This document shows, one piece after another, positions 14,169 to 21,757 of a stretch of DNA of 37,513 nucleotides. Under the pieces are notes generated by a model, which made no database searches, was not told where the DNA came from, and saw nothing but the letters and a program-made list of their open reading frames with translations. How positions within the stretch are numbered: the stretch's first letter is position 1; every line of letters begins with the position of its first letter. Made by a program: the position numbers and the translations under genes. Origin of the DNA: Acidobacteriota bacterium. GTDB taxonomy: Bacteria; Acidobacteriota; Aminicenantia; UBA2199. Location: positions 1-37,513 of the forward strand of contig JAUPLE010000623.1 in the NCBI GenBank assembly GCA_030837085.1, in the 5' to 3' direction.

Positions 14169-15652
14169 AGCGAGAATTCGAGCGGATAGATGGTTTTCTT
14201 CGGCAATGGTCCGAACATTCCGGGCCCTACCTTATCCATGCTAATCGTGTTATTACCTATCAACAGGCCTTTCGTTGTGTTGAAAAAGCCGAAGCTCTTC
14301 TTCGTTCGCTGGATATTACCAGGCAAAATGTGGGACTGTTTGCGGATAATTCCATAGAGTACGTACTCGGATACTTTGTTAATATGTTTTCCCGGAACAC
14401 AAATATCCCGATTAATGTTAAGTTGACCGATTATGAAATCAAAGCTGAGTTGAAATATTGTGATTGTAATTGGGTTCTATGTAAGGAAGAGTTTATTGCT
14501 CGCATAAAAACAATACGATCTGAGATGCCTTTGGGGATCATATCAATAAATCCTGCGGGTGAATTTACCGTGATCCATCATTCTGAAACCTCGGCGAGAC
14601 GTGAGAATAATGATGATATCGCTGTGATGCTGCACACATCAGGCACAATGGGTAATCCCAAAAAAGTAATGTTGACCCATGGCAACCTGGCAGCGAACAC
14701 TCAATCAAACATTGACTCCCTGGAACTCCATGGCAAGGATGTTGTTCTTGTTGCTTTGCCACTTTTTTTTGGATATTGCCATACAGCCCAGTTCCTGACT
14801 CATACACGGCTTGGCGGCAGCATTGTAATTTTCGATGAGCCCATTTTTACTGCAAAACGATTTTGCTCGCTTGTACAGGATTATCATGTGACCTGCTTTA
14901 CGGCAGTACCGACAATGCTTGCCCTCATAGAAAAGTATAAATATTTAAGTAATTATAAGCTGGAACACTTACGATATATCTGTTTTGGCGGAGGAAATGT
15001 TTCCTTGACAATGCTGGGGAGTCTTATTAATAAACTGCCCAATGCTGGAATTGTCCAGACCTATGGGCAAACCGAATGCTCGCCGCGAGTAACAGCCTTA
15101 CTTCCTGGGGACAGCATCCGCAAGCTTGGCTCTGTAGGTAAAGCAATCCCCGGGGTTGAGATCCAGGTTGTAAATGATGCAGATGAACCTGTCGGTGCCG
15201 GGAAGATCGGGGAAATAAGGGTGAGGGGAAAAAATACGACAATCGGTTATTATAAAAACCCGGGAGAAACGGCTAAGATCAAGAAAGGAGAATGGCATTA
15301 TACTGGGGATTTGGCTAAAGAAGATGATGAAGGGTATGTATACTTAGTAGGGAGAAAGAAGAATGTCATTATTTCAGGGGGGATGAACATCTACCCGGAA
15401 GAGATTGAAAGTGTTATTGCGTCTTTTGAGGGTATTGATGACGTTTTAGTAAAACCAGAAACAGATGACCTATTGGGTGAAATAGTTGCAGCAGAAATCG
15501 TTCTGAAATCCCCGGCGGAATTTTCGCAACTGGAGTTGGAAACATTTATGAAAACAAGGCTGGCTCCATACAAAATCCCCAAGAGATATTATATAAGAAA
15601 AGCTCTACCAAAAACTTCCACGGGGAAAAAACAAAGATGTAATGTCAATTGA
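14165..15652 (+). CDS. Stand-alone ANL-superfamily acyl/aminoacyl-AMP ligase
   Basis: 495 residues. Adenylation motifs appear in order: VMLHTSGTMGNPKKVMLTHG (phosphate loop), TYGQTECSP, GEWHYTGDL (ribose-binding aspartate), GRKKNVIISGGMNIYPEEIE (hinge), and KTSTGKKQR with the C-terminal catalytic lysine. It is a compact ligase with no fused condensation or carrier domain. A free carrier protein gene begins 24 nt downstream, so the ligase probably activates a carboxylic or amino acid as AMP ester and loads it on that carrier. The substrate cannot be read reliably; a fatty, aromatic or amino acid is possible. The start ATG overlaps the stop of the small ORF at 14088. Confidence 0.85.
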   Translation: MKREFERIDGFLRQWSEHSGPYLIHANRVITYQQAFRCVEKAEALLRSLDITRQNVGLFADNSIEYVLGYFVNMFSRNTNIPINVKLTDYEIKAELKYCDCNWVLCKEEFIARIKTIRSEMPLGIISINPAGEFTVIHHSETSARRENNDDIAVMLHTSGTMGNPKKVMLTHGNLAANTQSNIDSLELHGKDVVLVALPLFFGYCHTAQFLTHTRLGGSIVIFDEPIFTAKRFCSLVQDYHVTCFTAVPTMLALIEKYKYLSNYKLEHLRYICFGGGNVSLTMLGSLINKLPNAGIVQTYGQTECSPRVTALLPGDSIRKLGSVGKAIPGVEIQVVNDADEPVGAGKIGEIRVRGKNTTIGYYKNPGETAKIKKGEWHYTGDLAKEDDEGYVYLVGRKKNVIISGGMNIYPEEIESVIASFEGIDDVLVKPETDDLLGEIVAAEIVLKSPAEFSQLELETFMKTRLAPYKIPKRYYIRKALPKTSTGKKQRCNVN

Positions 15653-15676
15653 TTTTCAAACAAAAGGAGGTGTATT

Positions 15677-15913
15677 ATGGAACAAACCATAATTGAAATT
15701 GTCAAGAATATTCTTCCTGATAAGAGTAAAGCAGTTTTGCCTACGTCCGATTTGGTCGAATCGCTTGGCTTTGATTCTGTTAATATACTTGAATTGATTA
15801 CTGCTTTGGAAGAAAAATTCGACATTTTATTCGAGGATGAGGATTTAGACCTAGCTAATTTCGGGACAATAAATGCCATACAAGTAATACTTGGGAAATA
15901 CGGGAAGAGTTAA
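15677..15913 (+). CDS. Acyl/peptidyl carrier protein
   Basis: 78 residues, acidic, with LGFDSVNILEL placing the phosphopantetheine-bearing serine at S34. The four-helix carrier pattern is otherwise regular: LEEKFDI then a DEDL turn and NAIQVILGKYG at the end. A strong Shine-Dalgarno AAAGGAGG precedes the ATG. It is probably loaded by the adjacent ligase. No ketosynthase, condensation domain or phosphopantetheinyl transferase is seen in the window, so transfer of the bound acyl group must use another enzyme. The GSA-type aminotransferase, a glycosyltransferase-linked acyltransfer or the tandem alpha/beta hydrolase are candidates (inference). Confidence 0.85.
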   Translation: MEQTIIEIVKNILPDKSKAVLPTSDLVESLGFDSVNILELITALEEKFDILFEDEDLDLANFGTINAIQVILGKYGKS

Positions 15914-15934
15914 AAAATTTAGTGACAATCCCGA

Positions 15935-16849
15935 ATGAGGAAAAAAATTAGCATAATTATCCCGGTATATAATCAGGTAGAACGTCTACATTTGACACTA
16001 CACTCATTTAGGTATCAAACATGCAGTATGGATGCCTTTGAAGTTGTAGTAGTCGATGATGGGTCCAATGATGACACTTCGTCTGTCGTCAACTCGCTAT
16101 CGCTGCCATATCATCTTGAATATATATATCAAACCAATCACGGGCGGGCGGCTGCAAGGAATCATGGCGTAAAAAAAGCGACAGGCAATATCTTGATATT
16201 CAATGATGCAGATCGAGCCGTATCCCCCAATTTTGTGAGCGCACACCTTGGGAGACATGAATGCCATCCGGATATAGTCGCAGTGGGAGCGATCTACGAA
16301 TTCTACTTTGGCGATCTTTCATTGCGTCATACGGAACTGCTTGAGGATATTTCTCATGGATATACAAAATTTGGCCGATTAGCGAGAGAGTTTGCGTATG
16401 CTAAAGCAGTGCAAAATATGTTCGATTCCAGTGGGAGAACACAATATCATATTCCCTGGATATCCCTGTTCAGTGGAAATATGTCCTTAAAACGAGAGAC
16501 TTTCACACAAGTGGGCGGATTTGATGAGGGATTCGTTGATTGGGGTTTTGAACATTTCGAGTTTGGCCTTCGTCTTTATAAAGCTGGTATTAAGTACATT
16601 TTTGAGCCGCTCGCTCGGAATTACCATTTCGCTCACCAACGTGAGCAGAACTTCTATCGAAACAAAATTCAAAATAGTTTTGAATATTTTAAGAAAAAAT
16701 ACCCTGGAGAGCCAATCGAACTTCTCGTGGAATTTCTTAGCGGTAGATTGTCATTACTGGAATATGAGGCGCGCATAAGTGGTATACCCGTGGAAAAAGA
16801 TGGGGGGGCTGGAGTTATCCTCCCAAAATTAGTTAGAATATCATTATAA
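15935..16849 (+). CDS. Glycosyltransferase family 2 with GT2_7-like C-terminal region
   Basis: 304 residues. KISIIIPVYNQVERLHLTL opens the GT-A fold; VVVDDGSNDDTS, GRAAARNHGV and LIFNDADRAVSP (metal-binding DAD) follow. FSGNMSLKRETFTQVGGFDE, then WGFEHFEFGLRLYKAG, match the acceptor-side region of family-2 galactosyl/N-acetylgalactosaminyl-type transferases. No membrane segment is seen. Start ATG at 15935 lies 21 nt after the carrier-protein stop. It probably adds one sugar to the growing conjugate. It is distinct in sequence from the GT2 at 8637. Confidence 0.8.
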   Translation: MRKKISIIIPVYNQVERLHLTLHSFRYQTCSMDAFEVVVVDDGSNDDTSSVVNSLSLPYHLEYIYQTNHGRAAARNHGVKKATGNILIFNDADRAVSPNFVSAHLGRHECHPDIVAVGAIYEFYFGDLSLRHTELLEDISHGYTKFGRLAREFAYAKAVQNMFDSSGRTQYHIPWISLFSGNMSLKRETFTQVGGFDEGFVDWGFEHFEFGLRLYKAGIKYIFEPLARNYHFAHQREQNFYRNKIQNSFEYFKKKYPGEPIELLVEFLSGRLSLLEYEARISGIPVEKDGGAGVILPKLVRISL

Positions 16850-16867
16850 CCTGGAACAGAGGGAATC

Positions 16868-17248
16868 ATGAAAGAACAACGGTTAGCGGTAAGCACATTA
16901 CCGAAGACGTGGATTATTGATGTGGATGGCGTTATGCTGAAACATAACGGCTACCTGGATGGCGCTGATCAATTGCTGCCTGGCGCCCTTGAGTTTTGGA
17001 AAAAAATTGGGCCGCAGGATATTGTAATTATCACCTCCGCGCGAAATGAGAACTTAAGGGAAGCGACGCTACAGTTCTTGGCGGAACATGGGTTGAGGAT
17101 TGACTATGCGCTCTTTGGATTGCCGGTGGGCGAACGTATCCTGATCAACGACAGCAAACCTTCCGGGTTACCCATGGGGCATGTGGTTAACCTGGAGAGG
17201 GACAAGGGATTGGCTGGAATTATAGTGAGACAAGACCCGGGCTTATGA
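16868..17248 (+). CDS. Small HAD-family phosphatase
   Basis: 126 residues. WIIDVDGVMLKHNGYL carries the HAD nucleophile D18 and acid/base D20, VIITSAR is motif II, and ERILINDSKPSG supplies motif IV. Short HAD proteins with this HNGYL and NDxKPSG pattern are commonly located beside sugar-nucleotidyltransferases and kinases in capsule or glycan loci, where they remove a phosphate from the activated head-group precursor. RBS GAGGG lies just upstream. Its first codons are identical over 18 nt with the small ORF at 14088, suggesting one derives from the other. Confidence 0.75.
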   Translation: MKEQRLAVSTLPKTWIIDVDGVMLKHNGYLDGADQLLPGALEFWKKIGPQDIVIITSARNENLREATLQFLAEHGLRIDYALFGLPVGERILINDSKPSGLPMGHVVNLERDKGLAGIIVRQDPGL

Positions 17249-17287
17249 CTGTTTTGATACGACACCTGGTCCTGTAAGGAGAAGAAT

Positions 17288-18919
17288 ATGAATACAGTTG
17301 CACTTGTTGCATTTGGTAAGCATGAGACGGGTAACTTACAAGTAGGTTGGTTGGGCTTGGGGTATATCACCTCAGCATTGAAAAAGCTAAATAATGTCAG
17401 GGTCAATGTGGCTTATTATGACGCAAGTGAAATTGACAAGGCGACCGCGGATATCGTGGAGATGGCGCCTATGATCGTTGGCCTACCTATTTATCAAAAC
17501 AATTTTGAAGTAGCGACAGAGTTCATAAAGAAGGTGAAAAGCTGTCTACCCCAATTACATATAACAGTAGGTGGAGTGGAAGCCACTACATCTCCTATGG
17601 AGATACTTGAAAATATTCGTGAGATAGATAGCCTGGTCATTGGTGAAGGAGAATATACAGTTTGCGAATTGGTAAAACGGGAGATCAATGGTGAATCATT
17701 GAAGGATTGCAAAGGATTATTTTATCGTGAGAATGGCTTGATTAGGAAAAACGAAAATAGAGCTTTGGAGGAAGACCTGGATAAATTTGAATTTCCAGAA
17801 CGCCACTTGAGTGCTAATAAATCATCAGACTTGTTCAGAACATTTCTTTTGGCAACAACACGCGGCTGTCGTGGTAATTGTACGTTTTGCTGTGGTTCAC
17901 CGCATAAGTATCAACCGGGACCTCAGGTTCGCTTCAGGTCAATTAATAATGTACTAGATGAGATGGAATATTTGATTAATGAATACAAGGCGAATTATAT
18001 CCTATTTTGCGACAGTTCATTTGAGGATGGGCATGATATTAGCGGCGAACGCTATAATCAACTTTACAAAGGCATCGTCAGTAGAAAGATGAATGTTCGT
18101 TTCTTACTACAAAGTCGTGCGGAAACCATCGATGATAATTCTATTAAAGCCCTTAGTAACCTCCTTTGTGTAGGGCTGGATACGGTTTTCGTCGGGATTG
18201 ATGCCGGGAATAAAGAAGATTTGAACCTGTACGGGAAACGAGCAACGATAAATGATAACACACGGGCAATCCAACTTTTAAATAAGCATGAAATACCATT
18301 CACAATAGGATTAATTATGTTCAACCCATATACGACTTTTGAACGATTATATCAGAATATTAAATTTCTTAAGGAGACCAAAGCTCCAGTTCAATATGAT
18401 GTAGTAAGTAATCGTTTGTGGTTGCACAGTGGTTTACCTATAGCCAAGAAAATCAGGCGAGATGGGCTGCTCATAAAGCAAAAAGACACTCTTTTTATTT
18501 CAATGTCAGAGGGCTGGGAATATCATTTCAAGGATAAACGTATTGAGTGGGCCTGGCAAGCGATAAACCTAATTGACGGGATACCCGATACTCAAAAAAA
18601 CATGAATGAGACAATATCTTTTTCCAATTATTTATCTTTTTACAAAAATCCCTTTCGAAATCATGAGAAAGTTAGCGCATTCCGAGGAGAACTACAAAAA
18701 TATCTGAAGGAGAGCGCGGAATGGATACTGGCTTATATTACCAAAGTGTTGGAATATGCGGAAAAGGGTGAAAACAATCTGCTCCTGGTATTGAAACCTG
18801 ATTATGAAAATCTTATAAAGAGATTGAAACTAGCCTGGGATATTGTAAAAACCAGGAAAATAGCGGCAACATTGCTATTGAGAAAAGAAAGCCGTCCATT
18901 AAAGAACTATACTTATTAG
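17288..18919 (+). CDS. B12-binding-domain radical SAM protein, copy 1
   Basis: 543 residues. The N-terminal ~140 residues have the Rossmann pattern of cobalamin-binding domains (MIVGLPIYQNNFEVATEFI, HITVGGVEAT, SLVIGEGE). RGCRGNCTFC gives the 4Fe-4S cysteines C194, C198 and C201. The barrel continues with VRFRSINNVLDEMEYLI, FLLQSRAETI and GLDTVFVGIDAG. Family members perform radical methylation, ring formation or rearrangement with cobalamin near the active site. The C-terminal ~100 residues are family-specific. It aligns end to end with the protein at 20102, so the two arose by duplication. RBS is AAGGAG. A UroD-like gene separates the copies. Confidence 0.85.
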   Translation: MNTVALVAFGKHETGNLQVGWLGLGYITSALKKLNNVRVNVAYYDASEIDKATADIVEMAPMIVGLPIYQNNFEVATEFIKKVKSCLPQLHITVGGVEATTSPMEILENIREIDSLVIGEGEYTVCELVKREINGESLKDCKGLFYRENGLIRKNENRALEEDLDKFEFPERHLSANKSSDLFRTFLLATTRGCRGNCTFCCGSPHKYQPGPQVRFRSINNVLDEMEYLINEYKANYILFCDSSFEDGHDISGERYNQLYKGIVSRKMNVRFLLQSRAETIDDNSIKALSNLLCVGLDTVFVGIDAGNKEDLNLYGKRATINDNTRAIQLLNKHEIPFTIGLIMFNPYTTFERLYQNIKFLKETKAPVQYDVVSNRLWLHSGLPIAKKIRRDGLLIKQKDTLFISMSEGWEYHFKDKRIEWAWQAINLIDGIPDTQKNMNETISFSNYLSFYKNPFRNHEKVSAFRGELQKYLKESAEWILAYITKVLEYAEKGENNLLLVLKPDYENLIKRLKLAWDIVKTRKIAATLLLRKESRPLKNYTY

Positions 18920-18946
18920 CAATATGAAAAAGATAAAGAGGGAAAA

Positions 18947-20017
18947 ATGACCCCCAAAGAACGAATGGTTGGTTTGATCCAGGGTAAAGAAATCGACCTG
19001 GTGCCATTTGTTCAGTACCATAATCTGAACGCCAAAGATGTAGAGATATGGGAAATGTTTGGGAAGGATAAGATGGGAGTTTTAAAATGGGTCCAGGCAT
19101 ATCGTATCGAAACCCCACATTGCAAATTCGTACATAAAATAATCCGGGATGGGAAATTATTCGGTTGGCAGGATACATTAATTACTCCAAAGGGAAACCT
19201 TATACAAAAGAGGTTCCGTATTCCGCACCTGGATGAGACCGCAATTGTTGAGCATTTCATCAAGAAAATCGATGACTACCATATTTTATTAGCCTATTTA
19301 AGAGATTTTCATATTGTTGAAGACCTAACTCAAATACAGCAGTGCCATAAAATGTTAGGTGAAGGAGGAATCCCACACGTATGTTTACCACGAACCCCCT
19401 TTCAATCCCTTTGGATTGAGTGGGTTTCATTGGAAGATTTCGTTATTCATTTATTTTGTGATGATCCAGGCTTATTAAATGAGGTGATGCAACTCCTCGG
19501 TGAAATCCTGCTCCATGCCCTAAAAGTAACGACCGACGCTATTGGAAAAGTCGAATTCTATCATGTTGTCATAGCTGATAATATACATGCCCCAGTTATA
19601 GGCAAACAATTGTTCCAAGAATGGTGCATACCATACTACAATACGATAAGTGATATTCTTAGGGAAAAAGGCTTACCGTTTTTGGTCCACATGGATGGTG
19701 ACCTGAGGGCGCTTTGGGATGAAATCGATACATGTCGAATTCGTGGATTCGATTCTCTATCGCCTCCACCCGATAATGACACCAGCGTTAGTGAAGCCCT
19801 GAGCAGGTGGCCGGGAAAAATGGTTTGGGCTAATTTCCCATCTTCCGTTCATCTCGACACTCAAGAGGATATTTATAATATGTCGTTAGAACTGCTCAAG
19901 CAGGGGGGGCATACGCGAAGATTTTGGATTCAGATATCGGAGAATGTTCCACCGGGTGTATGGCGTAAAAGTTTTCCACCCATTATCCAGGCCATAGAAG
20001 ATTTCGGCAAACCTTAA
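18947..20017 (+). CDS. UroD/MtaA-superfamily protein
   Basis: 356 residues of the uroporphyrinogen decarboxylase fold. MTPKERMVGLIQGKEIDLVPF is a typical family opening, and IADNIHAPVIGKQLFQEWCIPYY and PFLVHMDGDL line the barrel. Cobamide-dependent methyltransferases of this family (MtaA, CmuA) bind zinc through an HxC motif in the equivalent strand. Here the sequence reads HMDG, so the cysteine ligand is replaced and classical zinc-thiol methyl transfer is doubtful. It lies between two paralogous B12 radical SAM genes, which suggests handling of a corrinoid-bound or small-molecule methyl group (inference). RBS AGAGGG precedes ATG 18947. Confidence 0.65.
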   Translation: MTPKERMVGLIQGKEIDLVPFVQYHNLNAKDVEIWEMFGKDKMGVLKWVQAYRIETPHCKFVHKIIRDGKLFGWQDTLITPKGNLIQKRFRIPHLDETAIVEHFIKKIDDYHILLAYLRDFHIVEDLTQIQQCHKMLGEGGIPHVCLPRTPFQSLWIEWVSLEDFVIHLFCDDPGLLNEVMQLLGEILLHALKVTTDAIGKVEFYHVVIADNIHAPVIGKQLFQEWCIPYYNTISDILREKGLPFLVHMDGDLRALWDEIDTCRIRGFDSLSPPPDNDTSVSEALSRWPGKMVWANFPSSVHLDTQEDIYNMSLELLKQGGHTRRFWIQISENVPPGVWRKSFPPIIQAIEDFGKP

Positions 20018-20101
20018 ATTCCTAGACCACTCGTTTTGTTAGTATTATGACTAAAATCCTTGATATTCATTCGTCAGCATAGACGGAAAGCAGGAGGGTA
20101 T

Positions 20102-21742
20102 ATGTTTGGAATAAATATTATCGTTTTTGAAGGAAGCCCAATTTATGATTCGGAAGCCTGGTGGGTGAGATTGGGCTATGTTATTTCGGCTCTTAAAAAA
20201 TTAGAAAATATATATCTCATTATTTCACAATATAACCTTGCAGAGATAGAGAAGGCCATTGCTGATACCATCGAAAAAGCGCCCAGGATAATTAGTCTTC
20301 AAATTCATCAAAATAACCTGGAAACGGCGGAAATTTTTGTAAAAAAGATAAAAGACTTGCTGCCCAGGGTACATATAACTTTAGGTAATATAGAAGCAAC
20401 TGCATTTCCCGAGGCAATTATGGAGAGATTGAGCAGCGCCGATAGCGTCATAATTGGGGAAGGTGAAGATACATTTCGTGAATTGACTGTACGATTGATG
20501 AATGATGAGTCGTTAGAGGGATGTAATGGATTGTATTATCGCGATAGCGGAGTGATTAGAAAGAATGAAATGCGCGCTTTAGAAGAGAACATTGATAGGT
20601 TTGATTTCCCCTACCGCCGTGTCACCCCCATTAAATTCCCCGAATTTTTTCGCCCATATACAGTGCTGGCTTCACGGGGATGCCAGGGGCATTGTACTTT
20701 TTGTCATAGTTCACCAAGTCAATTCCAACCGGGGCAGAGGGTTCGATCTCGCTCAATCAAAAATGTTCTTGATGAAGTTGAATACTTAATCAAAGATTAT
20801 GGCGCAAATTATATCCTTTTTAAAGATGGTGCGTTTGAAGATGGATGCAGTGTTGTAGGAGAACGCTATGAGGAACTTTACCAGGGTATCGCAGCTCGAA
20901 AATTGAATATTCGATTTTGGTTTCAATCCCGGGCGGAAACCATCGATGCGCAGAAGATACCTATCTTAAAAAAACTAACCACTGTAGGATTAGATTCGAT
21001 ATACATTGGGTGTGACGGCGGTAATGAAGAAGATCTGAGGCTTTATGGAAAACGGGCAAAAATCACAGACAATATTCGGGCGACAAAACTTCTTGATGAG
21101 GCCGGAATAAATTTCTTTACACAACTAATCATGTTTAACCCATATACTACAGTCGCTGGACTCTATCAAAACATTGAATTCCTGCAAAAAATTGCGGCGT
21201 TGCCAAACGCACTTTTTACAGGCGATACGATATTGACCCGATTATCGTTATGCACGGGATTACCCATTAATAGAAAGATCCGTGACGATGGCTTGATGAA
21301 CCAGGATGAAGGAAATCCTTTCATTAAAAATGGATTTGGCTATCACTTCAAAGATAAAAGAGTTGCAGAGGTATGGAATGTAATAAAAACAATCGTTGAT
21401 GTCCCAATTGATTCTCATACTTTGAATATGTGCGTTTCCATGAGTAACTATTTCTCATTCCATCGCAATCCATGGAGAGAGCATCCGGTAATCATGAGTT
21501 ATAAAATGGCCTTAAAAGAATATAGAGTGAAGAGTTCGTCCGGGCTATTGTCCTATGTAACCAAAGTCATTCAGCATGCAGAAAAGGGAGAAATGAATAT
21601 AATTAATTCATTGGGGAATGAACAGGAAAAGTTGATAGGAGAACTCGAAGCTTTATGGAGAAAGGTCGAAAAATGTAGATTTTCTGTAGCAGCTATGTTG
21701 AGACGAGAAGGCCTACCGCTGAAAAATTATATATTTGATTAA
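20102..21742 (+). CDS. B12-binding-domain radical SAM protein, copy 2
   Basis: 546 residues from ATG 20102 with AGGAGGG upstream; an in-frame start at 20060 is less likely. Domain order equals copy 1: a B12-binding-like N-terminus (IISLQIHQNN, HITLGNIEAT, SVIIGEGED), SRGCQGHCTFC with C194, C198 and C201 at exactly the same positions, a barrel with FWFQSRAETID and GLDSIYIGCDGG, and a matching C-terminus ending in PLKNY. The two copies have diverged clearly, so they likely act on different positions or steps. The following radical SAM gene begins 16 nt later with a GTG. Confidence 0.85.
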   Translation: MFGINIIVFEGSPIYDSEAWWVRLGYVISALKKLENIYLIISQYNLAEIEKAIADTIEKAPRIISLQIHQNNLETAEIFVKKIKDLLPRVHITLGNIEATAFPEAIMERLSSADSVIIGEGEDTFRELTVRLMNDESLEGCNGLYYRDSGVIRKNEMRALEENIDRFDFPYRRVTPIKFPEFFRPYTVLASRGCQGHCTFCHSSPSQFQPGQRVRSRSIKNVLDEVEYLIKDYGANYILFKDGAFEDGCSVVGERYEELYQGIAARKLNIRFWFQSRAETIDAQKIPILKKLTTVGLDSIYIGCDGGNEEDLRLYGKRAKITDNIRATKLLDEAGINFFTQLIMFNPYTTVAGLYQNIEFLQKIAALPNALFTGDTILTRLSLCTGLPINRKIRDDGLMNQDEGNPFIKNGFGYHFKDKRVAEVWNVIKTIVDVPIDSHTLNMCVSMSNYFSFHRNPWREHPVIMSYKMALKEYRVKSSSGLLSYVTKVIQHAEKGEMNIINSLGNEQEKLIGELEALWRKVEKCRFSVAAMLRREGLPLKNYIFD

Positions 21743-21757
21743 TTGGGAGTTTTATCA

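Noticed and set aside
18813-19178. 121-codon open frame on the minus strand
   Set aside because: It spans the end of one clear radical SAM gene and the start of the UroD-like gene in antisense. Its composition looks like a shadow of the real frames.
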